The translations under genes and the position numbers were made by a program. A stretch of DNA of 64,000 bases from Elephas maximus indicus (Eukaryota; Chordata; Mammalia; Proboscidea; Elephantidae), in assembly GCF_024166365.1 (NCBI RefSeq), contig NC_064819.1, positions 111,892,293-111,956,292 on the forward strand, in the 5' to 3' direction. This document shows positions 1 to 10,010 of the stretch, one piece after another. The notes under the pieces are model-generated. The model saw nothing but the letters and a program-made list of their open reading frames with translations, did no database searches and had not been told where the DNA came from. Each line of letters starts with the position of its first letter. Within the stretch, counting starts at the first letter, position 1.

Positions 1-1370
1 GCATATCACAGGTTGTTAGTGAGTCTTCCTCCGGTCCTGATGCCTCGTTCTTCTTCATGTAGTCCAGCTTCAAGGATTATTTGCTCAGCATACAGATTGA
101 ATAAATATGGTGAAATGATACAACCTTGATGCACACCTTTCCTGACTTCAAATCAAGCAGTATCCCCTTGTTCTGTACAAACAACTGCCTCTTGGTGTAT
201 GTACAAGTTCCTCATGAGCACAATTAAGCTTTCTTGAATTTCTACTCTCAGCGTTACTCATAACGTGTTATGATCTACACAGTCGAATGCCTTTGCATAG
301 TCAATAAAACACAAGTAAACATTTTTCTGGTGTTCTCTACTTTCAGCCAAGATCCATCTGATCTGATATCAGCAGTGATATCCCTTGTTCCATGTCATCT
401 GGATCTGGCTTGGATTTCTGGGAGTTCCCTGTCAATGTATTGCTACAACCACTTTTGAATGATCTTTAGCAAAATTTTACTTGCATGTGTTATTAATGAT
501 ATTGTTGGATAATTTCTGCATTCTGTTGGATCATCTTTCTTTGGGATGGGCACAAATATGGATCTCTTCCAGTCAGTTGGCCAGGTAGCTGTCTTCCAAA
601 TTTCTTGGCAGAGATGAATGAGCACCTCGAGCACTGCATCCATTTGGTGAAACATCTCAATTGGTATCCTGCCAGTTCCTGGAGCCTTGTTTTTTGCCAA
701 TGCCTTCAGTGCAGCTTGGACTTCTTCCTTCAGTACCATCAGTTCTTGACCATATACTACCTCCTAAAATGGCTGAACATCAACCAACTCTTTTTGGTAC
801 AGTGATTCTTTGTACTCCTTCCATCTTCTTTTGATGTTTCCTGTATCATTCAATATTTTTCCTGTAGAATCTGTCAGTGTTGCAGCTTGAGGCTTGAATT
901 TTTTCTTCAGTTCTTTCAGATTGAGAAATACCATGTGTTCTTCCCTTTTGGCTTTCTAAGTCTTTACATATTTCATTATAATACTTTGTCTTCTTGAGAG
1001 GCCCTTTGAAATCTTCTGTTCAGCTCTTTTATAAACATCATTTCTCCTGTTAGCTTTCACTACTCTATGCTCAAGAACAAGTGTCAAAGTCTCTTCTGAC
1101 ATCTGTTTTGGGCTTTTCTTTTTGCCTGTCTTTTTAATGACTTCTTGCTTTCTTCATGTGTGATGTCCTTGATGTCATTCCTTAACTTGTCCAGCCTTTG
1201 GTCATTAGTGTTCAATGAGCCTAATCTATTCTTGAGATGGTCTCTAAATTCAGGTGGGATATACTCAAGGTCATATTTTGGCTCTCGTGGACTTGCTCTA
1301 ATTTTCTTCAGCTTCACCTTGAACTTGCATATGAGCAATTGATGGTCTATTCCACTGTTGATCCCTGGTC
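1..1370 (-). mobile_element. RTE-clade LINE fragment, reverse-transcriptase part
   Basis: Minus-strand reading at 739-443 gives KNKAPGTGRIPIEMF, then WPTDWKRSIFVPIPKKDD, classic reverse-transcriptase motifs of RTE elements. The upstream part (1338-1084) reads EYIPPEFRDHLKNRLG. Several frameshifts separate the pieces, so it is inactive. It runs off the left edge of the window. Confidence 0.85.
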
Positions 1371-1464
1371 TTGTTCAGAGTGATGATTTGATACATGCAC
1401 TATATCATTTAATACTCAACAACCCTATGGGCAGTTAGTCTCTAATACCCCTTCTCTTGAGTTC

Positions 1465-1645
1465 CTCAAGTCAATGGTTCCCAAACTTGACTGAGCATGA
1501 GAATCACCTGGAAGGCTTGTTAAAACACAGAATGCCGGGCCTCAACCCAGAATTTCTGATTCAATAGGTCTGTGATGGGCATTTCTAACAAGTTCAGGTG
1601 CTGCCGATAGTGCTAGTTGGAGACCACGTAAGAACCATTGCTCTG
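1465..1645 (+). mobile_element. MER5-like hAT non-autonomous element
   Basis: Contains the recognisable words 'gagaatcacctgga', 'gcttgttaaaaca' and 'ttctgattcaataggtctg', which are MER5-type. Ends are worn; no target-site duplication read. Confidence 0.75.
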
Positions 1646-2489
1646 GCGTAAGAGAAAGTAGGGCATGAGCAATTTATGCTGTTTCAGACTTCAGTATGTA
1701 AGTAATTGTCAAGATCAAGCCCAGGAGAGAGTTTGTGAATGTGATTTCTTATTTAAATGCGCGGGGGCGGGGGGATAACATTTTCCACAATGAGGTGATA
1801 TAGGGGACAGGTAGAGCTGGCCCCCCACCCAGCTTACCTCAGGAAAACAAGGTCACATTATCACCGGCACCAGGTGGAGCTTTTTCATGTGGCAGAGTTG
1901 TCCTTGGCAGTGCCCGGCTGCTTGTTGTCATGGAATTCACAGCTGCCTTGTCCATGCCCTGCTGTGGGACACAACTGAGAACTAAGAACCAGGAAACCTT
2001 ATCCACAAAGCCAATGTGTCCCTTGGCAGCACATCACACTGACACACTCTTCTGCTCTGGTTTCAAGCATCAGGTCAGAATGCCAAAGGGGTGTTCCCTT
2101 CCATTCAGTTGGCACCAGTGTAGCTGTTGGCAATGCTTTATCTATGATTCCTACCCAGCAAGATAAGTTCTTGCCAAATGTATTTGGGTTGGTATGCTTC
2201 GGTGATAAAATTTCTCTCCTTCCAGGGTGTTAACCTCTGAAGAGACACGGACTCATAAAAAGTCAGGCCTGGAAGGGAAATTTGAGGTTATCTAATAAAT
2301 GCAGATCTGTCATTTTGCAGATGGAAAACTGAAACACTGATAGTTGCCAGAGGCAAGCTGAAACCTAGGCCTCCTATGGACTCCGGAGAGAAACCCCCAC
2401 AGGGATCAACCCAGGAAATGTAACTAGGAGCCATTGGTTAGGATTGAGTCATGTGAAATGTAGACAAATTATGGGAAAATTTGTGGTAA
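1646..2489. other. Non-coding stretch, one MIR-like remnant
   Basis: No gene seen. 2270-2440 resembles a degraded MIR (cattttgcagatggaaaact). The 78-codon open frame at 1930-2166 lacks coding character. Confidence 0.4.
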
Positions 2490-2700
2490 TCAGGAATCCC
2501 TGGGTGGTGGAAAAGGTTAACTTGCTTGGCTGCTAACTGAAAGGTTGGAGGTTTGAGTGGCCCCACATGCACCTTAAAAGAAATGCCTGATGGTCTACTG
2601 AAAAATCAGCCATTGAAAACCCTATGGAGCATAGCTCTACTCTGACGCATTTGGGGTCGCCATGAGTTGGAATTCACTCAACAGCAACTGGTCTGGCTAG
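2490..2700 (+). repeat. AfroSINE
   Basis: tRNA-derived SINE, sense: 'gaatccctgggtggtg' head, 'ctgctaactgaaaggttgg' middle, 'tggggtcgccatgagttgg' tail. Carries the longer middle with 'gatggtctactgaaaa'. Confidence 0.85.
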
Positions 2701-3289
2701 TGGTCATCAGTTAAATGTGGTGTTCTCCCTGGCACTTCTCCTTTCTGTTCTCTTCTCTGGTTTCAGCCCTTCCTGCATCTTTCCCGGGTTCTCTTGGATC
2801 TAGAAAAAAGTATCTGGAAAATTTACTCCACAGTGTGGTGTTAGGAATGGTACCCTTTAAAAAGACGGCCTCGGGGGTCAAAGTGTATCCCAAAGGAATA
2901 AGTCCATTGAAAAAATGTTATAAACTGTAGTTGTTTGTATGGGGTAAGTTGTCGGGGAGGATTTTTGAACAAGAGCGAGAGGCAGAGTGGAGTAGTAAGA
3001 GAAAGGGCTTTTGGGGAAGATTATAGTCCTCCTTTATGCTCATTGTCACCACAAGCTGGTCACCTCACTTCTGAGTCCCAGGTTCCTTATCTGTAAAATA
3101 GTGAGAATAACAGGCAACTAACTCACTGGGTTGTTTTGAGGTTCAAAAGAAGACCTTGATCCTGTGTCTAGCACAAACACTGGGATATTAAAGTGCTCGA
3201 TAATCTCTGTTCTTTCTCATATCCTTGACTTTAAGTCACACCGCCTCCTAAGGCAAGCCCTGGCCACAGTGGTAAGGGTTAGAAATAAA
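2701..3289. other. Non-coding stretch with MIR
   Basis: 3030-3230 is MIR-like ('cctcacttctgagtccc...', 'ttatctgtaaaatagtgag'). Nothing else recognised. Confidence 0.5.
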
Positions 3290-3358
3290 CTGCAAAGCAA
3301 CTACCGACCCTTTGGTTAGCAGCCAGAGCACTTAACCACTACGCCACCAGGGCTTCCG
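3290..3358 (-). repeat. AfroSINE 5' fragment
   Basis: Only the tRNA-like head is left: 'ttggttagcagccagagc' through 'cgccaccagggcttcc'. Confidence 0.75.
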
Positions 3359-3899
3359 GCCCTTGAGGACCTACTAAGTTCGCTCTAAATGCAGTCACTG
3401 TATTTCCTTTGTTTGTTTTGTCTTGTCCCCTACACTCCTAAGACCTTGGGTACAAAATGGAATCTGTAAAGAGCTTGGATAATTCATCCAAAGAAGTGTG
3501 GTTCAAGTCTGATGAAACTGTATAAAATTTGCCAAATTATTTCATCCCCAAGTAAGAGGTAAATGTGAATCCAAAAAGCACAGCACTTTCCCAATTTATT
3601 TTGCACCAGGTACTTGAATTAACACTGTGTTTTGCTCCAGGTGCCCTAGAAAACTCCATTAATACAACCCAAATTTAAATAAAGAACTGGTTTTCTAGCA
3701 GGTGAAAAATCCCCTGCCAACCTTGGCTAATTCCTGCTTTTCTTAAAAGTGGCCTTCAGTGTTTACCAGCACCCTTGGGCATAAACCCAGGAAACAGAAG
3801 TATTGTTTGCTTTCAGGAAAGGGAGCTATTATGTTCTTAGTTCCCTAATCTCCTTTATTACACAAAACACAGCAGCGACAATGTAAATCGTTCCTAATT

Positions 3900-4020
3900 A
3901 GACAGAGTAGAACCGCCCCACAGAGTTTCCAAGGAGCGCCTGGCGGATTCAAACTGCTGACCTTTTAGAGTCCACCCAGTCCCAGTGCTGTCGAGTCGAT
4001 TCCCCGTAGTGGGGTTAAAA
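3900..4020 (-). repeat. AfroSINE, rearranged
   Basis: Two pieces in altered order: 'agtagaaccgccccacag...aactgctgacctttta', then the tail-type 'tgctgtcgagtcgattccc'. A deletion or two overlapping copies could explain it. Confidence 0.65.
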
Positions 4021-4345
4021 ACCTTTTCATTCCCTAAAAGTCCAGAGAGGATCTCAGGTGTATTTTATTTTGAGCAATTATTCCAGGATTTATTTCTTGG
4101 TCAGAGTTCGCCCCCTGCGGTTTGATAAAGGTAAGTACAGTACAGTCCTGTTGCCTTCTTACAAAAGGCAAACTGCAGGGAATACGTATGGGACTTTTAT
4201 AGACATGTGAATTTATTTGAGAAACATTCGAGATGTTACAGAATGGCCACCCCTCCGTCTCTTTTGCTCTGGAAGCATTAGAGAAAAAGTGAGAATATTA
4301 AACTTTTTAAAATAGCTGCTTACAGATTTGGAAGAATTCATACCC

Positions 4346-4555
4346 CAAAACCAAATCCATTGCTGTAGGTTGATTCTGACTCATAGCGACCCTATAAGGA
4401 CAGAGCAGAACTGCCTCATAGCATTTCCAAGGTTGTAAATCTTTATGAATGTAGACTGTAACATCTTTCTCCTGCAGTGCAGCTGGTGGATTCAAACCAC
4501 TGATCTTTCAGTTAGCAGCCGACTGCTTCAACCACTGTACCACTCAGACTCCTGG
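4346..4555 (-). repeat. AfroSINE, full-length type
   Basis: Antisense copy from 'ccaaatccattgctgtagg' to 'ccactcagactcctgg', carrying the extra segment 'gtaaatctttatgaatgtag' of the longer subfamily. Confidence 0.85.
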
Positions 4556-4567
4556 GAAAAGCGTATA

Positions 4568-4757
4568 TGATATAAAAATAAAATCCATTGTCATCAAGTT
4601 GATTCTAGCTCATGAAGACCCCACGTGTTACAGTAGAACTGCTTGTAGGGTTTTCTTGGCTGTAATCTTTACAGAAGCAGATTGCCAGGCCTTTCTTCGT
4701 AGGCACCACTGGGTAGGTTTGGACTGCCGTTCTTTTAGGTTTGCCCCACCCAGGGAC
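4568..4757 (-). repeat. AfroSINE
   Basis: Second antisense copy immediately after the previous one: 'tccattgtcatcaagttgat' to 'tgccccacccaggg'. Subfamily with 'tgtaatctttacagaagcag'. Confidence 0.85.
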
Positions 4758-4802
4758 CTTTTTAGTGCCATGCAAAGTCTAAGCATGATTTCTTTAGAAT
4801 GC

Positions 4803-5314
4803 TGTCATGGATTTAATTATGTCCCCCCAAAAATGTTTGTATCGACTTTGTTAAGCCACGATTCCCAGTATTGTGTGGTTATCCTCCATTTTGTGATTGC
4901 AATTTTATGTTAAGAGGATTAGGGAGGGATTGTAACACCACCCTCACTCAGTTCACCTCTCATCCAATATAAAGGGAGTTTCCCTGGGGTGTGGTCTGCA
5001 TCTCCTTTTATCTCTCAAGAGATAAAAGGAAAGGGAAGCAGGCAGAGAGTTGGAGATCTCATACACCAAGAAAACAGTACTGGGAGCAGAGCACATCCTT
5101 TGGGCCTGAGTTTCCTGTGCTGAGATGTTCCCAGACCAAAGGAAGACTGATGACAAGGACCTTCCTCCAGAGCTGACAGAGAAAGAAAGACTTCCCCTGG
5201 AGCCAGTGCCCTGAATTGGGACTTCTAGCCTACTGGACTATGAGAGAATAAACTCTTTGTTAAAGTCATTCACTTGTGGTATTTCTGTTATAGCAGCACT
5301 AGATGACTAAGACA
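4803..5314 (+). mobile_element. Solo LTR of an ERV-L-like family (copy A)
   Basis: 512 bp from TGTCATGGATTTAATTATG to ...GACTAAGACA. Flanks aatgc (4798-4802) and tatgc (5315-5319) agree at 4 of 5 bases, fitting a worn 5-bp target-site duplication. Same family as 12694-13209 and 36504-37018. Contains the internal inverted repeat 'ttttatctctcaagagataaaa'-type hairpin. Confidence 0.85.
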
Positions 5315-5439
5315 TATGCATTCAGTGTGAAACTTTCCAAAAGTGGAATTTTTTACTCTGGAAACCAATTATAGGAATGCACCAATGACCTTCATGCTTT
5401 AAAATCGAAAGGTCAAGTTGGGGTTCTTCTCTTCCCTAA

Positions 5440-5860
5440 CTTTCAGCAATATTTAAGCCAGTTGATGTCCTTCTTGAAATGTTTCTCTCCGTCTCCAGTA
5501 CACCACATCCGTCTCCCTCACAGGGTTCTCCTTCTCATTCCCGTTTACGGGATCCTCCTCATCTCCCTGCCTCTAACGCCTGGGATCCCCTAAGACTCAG
5601 TCCTGGGATCTCATCACTTCTCCAGCTGCACCCATTAAGTGATCTCATCTCCGCCCTGTGGATTTAAGCACCATCACTATGCTGATGGCCGTAAGAGTAT
5701 ATCTCCAGGCCAGACCTTCCTTTGAACAATAGATAACATATCTGTGGCTCACTTGACATCTCAGATTGGATGTCTTATAGGCATTTTAAGGCTAGTCTGG
5801 TTTTCTTCCTAACTTGTCATTCTTTATTGCTCCTTCACCCCTTTAGAAGAGCCTACAGGC
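5440..5860 (+). repeat. L2 LINE fragment
   Basis: Words such as 'gtgatctcatctccgcc', 'accatcactatgctgatgg' and 'atatctccaggccagacc' match the L2 region whose antisense I also see at 40.9-42.3 kb. No open frame. Confidence 0.65.
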
Positions 5861-6425
5861 CAGACCCAAGGTGATACCATACTAATTTTACCTTTGCTCT
5901 TTATTTATTTTGGACTCTGCATTTAATGGTGGAAGTTTTCCTGAAGTGCCTAGTGATCCTTGGCTGTCTATTTAAATTTGAGAGGGACACTGAAAAGCCG
6001 ATTAGAAGGTCTATGTACCAGGTGGGGTGTAATGACTCTTGGCCTCACTGTAGAGTGATTTGGATGAGTATTTCATTGGCAAACACTTAAAGTCAGGATC
6101 TTTCGGTGTTGTCTCCTTCTCTGCTCAGAGCCTCTAGAGAGGACGATTCCAGTCTCTTGCTTGGAGGATAGAAGACTTGTTATCTGTGTTATATGCTAAA
6201 TTTCCCTGAACCCCTTGATTTCAGGATGATAAACCCACTCTCAACTGCTTCTGGTATCTCTCAGGCCATACACCCCATTTCCTCTCACATCTCTAGATAA
6301 TCTGTTGCTAGGATGGAGGAAGGGATATTTGCTTGGCTTTTAGAGATAAGGGAGGGATCTGGGAGTCTTAACTATTCCCAGGATTGACTTTGAACCATTC
6401 TGCTCTTTAGTCCTATATTCCCCCA

Positions 6426-6876
6426 TGTTATGGATTGAATTGTGTCGTGTCCCCGCTCCCCCCCCCAAACGCATGTTGAAATCCTAATGCCTGTACCTGT
6501 GAATGTGACCCTGTTTGGAAATAAGGGTTTCACTTTTGTTATGCTAATGAGGTCAAATGAGGTCAGACCAGCATGGGGTTGGTTCTAAACTGAATCCCTG
6601 TGAGTGATGTCTTATAAAAAGGGAAAACAGACATTGAGAGACACACACACACAGGGGGAAGATGGACACTATGTGAAAGCCCCTCTACAAGCCAAAAAAA
6701 AAAAAAGCCAAGGAATGCCAAAATATGTCCAGGGCTACCTACACGTAAGGACCCAGCCCTATAGCCAATGCCCTGATTTAAACTTTTAGTCTCCAAAATC
6801 ATGAGACAAATTCCTATTCTTTAAAGCTACCCACTTGTGGTATTTTTGTCATGGTACCCAGTAGGTAATTAAGACA
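6426..6876 (+). mobile_element. MaLR-like solo LTR
   Basis: 451 bp, starts TGTTATGGATTGAATTGTGT, contains 'gttatgctaatgaggtcaaa' and 'tcttataaaaaggg', ends 'ggtaattaagaca'. No matching 5-bp flanks seen. Holds a short (AC)n run and an A-run. Confidence 0.75.
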
Positions 6877-7029
6877 CTCTTAAGGTACCTGGTGCTGCCA
6901 AGCCTTGAGCCTTTTGATGTTCTGTAGATGAAGCAGGTAGCTTCTTTACTTTCTTCACTGCTAGCTTAATATTTAGCTTTCTTGGGCCTACTAAGCAAGT
7001 TAGCATTCACCTGCCTGCTTTGCAAATTC

Positions 7030-8022
7030 TTTGCTGCTGCTGACTCTTTTCTATTTCTTAACCCTGGGAGCTCGTATCTGAGACTCCCAGTGATCTTCTC
7101 CTCCCAGTGTTCATGCCTTTGTGAAATACCCTCTTCTTGAGTGGGGTCAGGACCTATGATTTGGTTCTAATCAATAGAATATGGCTAAATAATGGGATGT
7201 CACTGATTTGTTAGCTGTTGTTAGGTGCCCTCAAGTTGGTTCAACTCATAGCGACCCTATGTACAACAGAACAAAAACTGCCCAGTCCTGTGCCTCCCTC
7301 ACAATCCTTGCTATGTTTGAGCCCGTTCTTGCAGCCATTGCGTCAATCCACTTCATTTAGGGTCTTCCTTTTTTTCGCTCACCCTCCCCTTTATCAAGCA
7401 TGATGTTCTTCTCCAGCGATTGGTCCCTCCTGATAACATGTCTAAACTAAAGTGAGATGAAGTCTCACCATCCTAGATTTCATGGAGCATTCTAGCTATA
7501 CTTTTTCCAAGACGGATTTGTTCACTCTTCTGGCAGTCTATGGTATATTCAATATTCTTCACCAAAACCATAATGCATCAATTCTTCTTCAGTCTTCACT
7601 TCCATGATTGCCTTATGTTATATAAGACTGCATCTTAAAAGCGGACTGGAGGAGGCTTGATGAGTTAAGTGGCCGTATTGGAGAAGCCCATGTGACAAGG
7701 CAGTGTGGGTAGGCTCTAGGATCCAAGAGCAGCCTCCAGCCAATAGTCAGCAAAAAGCCAGGGCTCTCCATCCTACAACTGAAAGGAAATGAATTCTGCC
7801 AACAACCTGAATGAGTTTGGAAGCAGATTCTTCCCAAGTCAAGCCTCCAAATGAAGACAGAGCCCAGGAAACAACTTGATTTTGACCTTGTGAGACCCTG
7901 AGCAGAGGACCCAGCTGAGAGGTGCCTGGACTCCTTACTCACAGAAGCTGTGAGATAATAAATGTGTGTTGCCTTAAGCCGCTAAGTTTGTGGCAATTTT
8001 TACACAGTAGAAGAAAATTATT
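7030..8022 (+). mobile_element. MLT1 LTR split by an RTE copy
   Basis: 5' part to about 7204 ('gaatatggctaaataatggg'); 3' part from about 7613 ('gacttgatgagttaag'-like, 'ttggaagcagattcttccc', 'gtgagataataaatgtgtg', 'gccgctaagtttgtggcaat'). The two halves read as one MLT1 once the insertion is set aside. Confidence 0.8.
7205..7612 (-). mobile_element. RTE LINE 3' end
   Basis: Antisense 3' end of the same LINE as 1-1370: starts in the tail 'gttgttaggtgccctcaagt', runs through the C-terminal coding remnant and ends near 'ttcacttccatgattgcc'. 5'-truncated, as LINE insertions usually are. Confidence 0.8.
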
Positions 8023-9936
8023 ACGGTGTTTTTCTCTTTTTTATTATTTTATAGTTGTTTTAGTAGCATTTTGGGTGAAAGCTGAGGTTAATGTATGTAT
8101 AGTGAGTTGGACAAACATACATGGTATATGATCAAAAACACTATTATTATTATTTTTTGTCTCTCATCATCCTCATAAAATCTATTCAGTAAGAGAAGTT
8201 TCCCTCTCCCCTAGACATACACTTGAATACGGTCAGGCCATAGCAGCATCTTGGACACTTTGAATAGCCGAGACGCTCTCGGTTTGTTAATTAGGATGCC
8301 TAGTCTCATATAATAATAAAAAATACAAATGGTTCAGCATTACATTTTCCTTCTCCCTCACCTGGGTCCTGCGTTGGGCTGGCTATTTGCACTAGCACAT
8401 CTTTCCTCACTGGTTGGCTTTTTTTTGGTTAGTTTTTCTCATTCTCCTTCCATCTTACCCTGGGCATTGAGGCTTCTGATCTCCCTGCCCCCAGCCTCCG
8501 GGGAAGAAAGGTTTGCCTGAAGAGATGGAGTCACATTCATATGGTGTCTGGGCTCTCTGCACAATAACATTCTAAAGGAGGGTGTGTTCAAGGACCCTAG
8601 GTCAACAGACAGCACTGTTGATGGTGGGTACACCCAGGACTGCTCTGGACCCAGTGGCAAGGTGAGGCGAGCCTGGGTGGAAGTGCCCAGAAACACTGAT
8701 ACCATAAGCACTAGGAGCTTTAGAAGCATCTGAATAATAAGTCTTGGCGTGGGCATTGGCATTTCCAAGATGGGCAGGCAAGGAAGTGAAAATCCACCAA
8801 AGTAAGCCTGGTTCTTCAGGCAGTGTGGGCACTGTGGGGTCACTCAGGTGAGCCAATTATAATGGAAGTATAGAAGAGGAATATCACTTCACAAAGCGTC
8901 TACTAACCTGTTGCTCTAGATCTCACACAAAAGTGGCAATTGCTATACATGTTGATAACTTCTCAAAAGTACCAACAGTGTATGATGAAAGAAAACCAGA
9001 GTGTTTTGAAGTATCTCCCTGGAAGCCGACAATCAAACTCTCCCATTATTTGCCTCTTACAGAAATAGAATTCTGGGTGTGATGACCAATGTATCAGACC
9101 TGAGAAAGATTTCTTAGGATTGTTGGTAATTTTCAAGGCCATTATGGAACTGAAGAAATGAAATAGGAATCAAAAGCCTGAAAAAGTCCAGATTCCTTGT
9201 AACTAGCTTCGCAGTCTTGGGCAAGTCATTTCAGATCTCCAATTCGCTCTCTCCTCATCTCTGCATCAGGTGTCTCCTGGGGCACCTCACTTCGCTGGAT
9301 TGGGGACCAGATGTAAATGCTTTATAAACTGAAAAATACCACACTGCATATGAAATCACATTATTATACTTGCTGATAAATGGCTACAAAGCTATCTGAA
9401 ATGGAAGTTTTCATGTTTATTTCTGAAGAACTTTTAAAGTTAAGTGACTGAACCAAAATAAAGCAAAAACAACATAAGATCCAACTGGAAAATTTGGGAG
9501 GAAAAAGCTTTTCTCTAAGAAACTTTCACCAGTGACTTTTTGACAAAAAAGTGAACTTGGTCCATTAATTTATCTAAGGCTGTTTCATGACGTTTCCAGA
9601 TGACTGGCAATGCCACGTGAATGATGCTATTTTATGAAAAAGAAAGCCAGGTTTTACAGCAGAGAAGGCAGGTACGAGCGGCACAAACTCTAACAAAACA
9701 GATTCTTCTGCATTTACGGAGCAATTTCTCTGAATCCAACCACCTGAAAAATAAATCTTCTTTCCATTTAATTGAAGATGAAGGAGGCAGTGGTGAAGCC
9801 CCTGAGACCTCCTTATTTTAGTCCCAAACTCCTAAATCAGAAAAGCCCATCTAATACTGAGCATAATTTCTTCCCAGGCCTTTAGCTCTAAATGTCAAGG
9901 TGCTCCAAAACTTCCTCGATTTTGTGGCTCCTGGTC
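8023..9936. other. Gene-free stretch downstream of ADGRF1 stop
   Basis: No further exon recognised. 9160-9340 is MIR-like ('gcagtcttgggcaagtcatt'). The 134-codon minus-strand frame at 8843-8439 has no family look. ADGRF1 3' UTR probably occupies the right end (about 9400-9936). Confidence 0.5.
9416..9421 (-). promoter_or_regulatory. ADGRF1: Candidate polyadenylation signal of ADGRF1
   Basis: AATAAA on the minus strand about 520 bp past the stop codon, the first perfect hexamer I find after it. No GU-rich element was checked, so the true 3' end may be elsewhere. Confidence 0.3.
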
Positions 9937-10010
9937 TTATTCAGTTGATAAAAATTGAGTCAGCATGACATCGTTTGAGGAGTCTCCAGTATGAGAAAGC
10001 GCATAAGTGC
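9937..10010 (-). CDS. ADGRF1: ADGRF1 coding exon 14: C-terminus and stop
   Basis: Residues 887-910 and TAA stop at 9939-9937. Reads [19 protein letters not shown] and ends LSTE. The acceptor has a strong polypyrimidine tract (CTCTTTTTCCCCTCCCAG). The short distal exon with an acidic/serine motif matches the human C-terminus in position. Confidence 0.93.

Noticed and set aside
7218-7403. Open frame with leucine/serine-rich sequence
   Set aside because: It is antisense RTE sequence.
8439-8856. Two overlapping minus-strand frames (134 and 84 codons) downstream of ADGRF1
   Set aside because: They cover the same bases in different frames and neither resembles a known protein.
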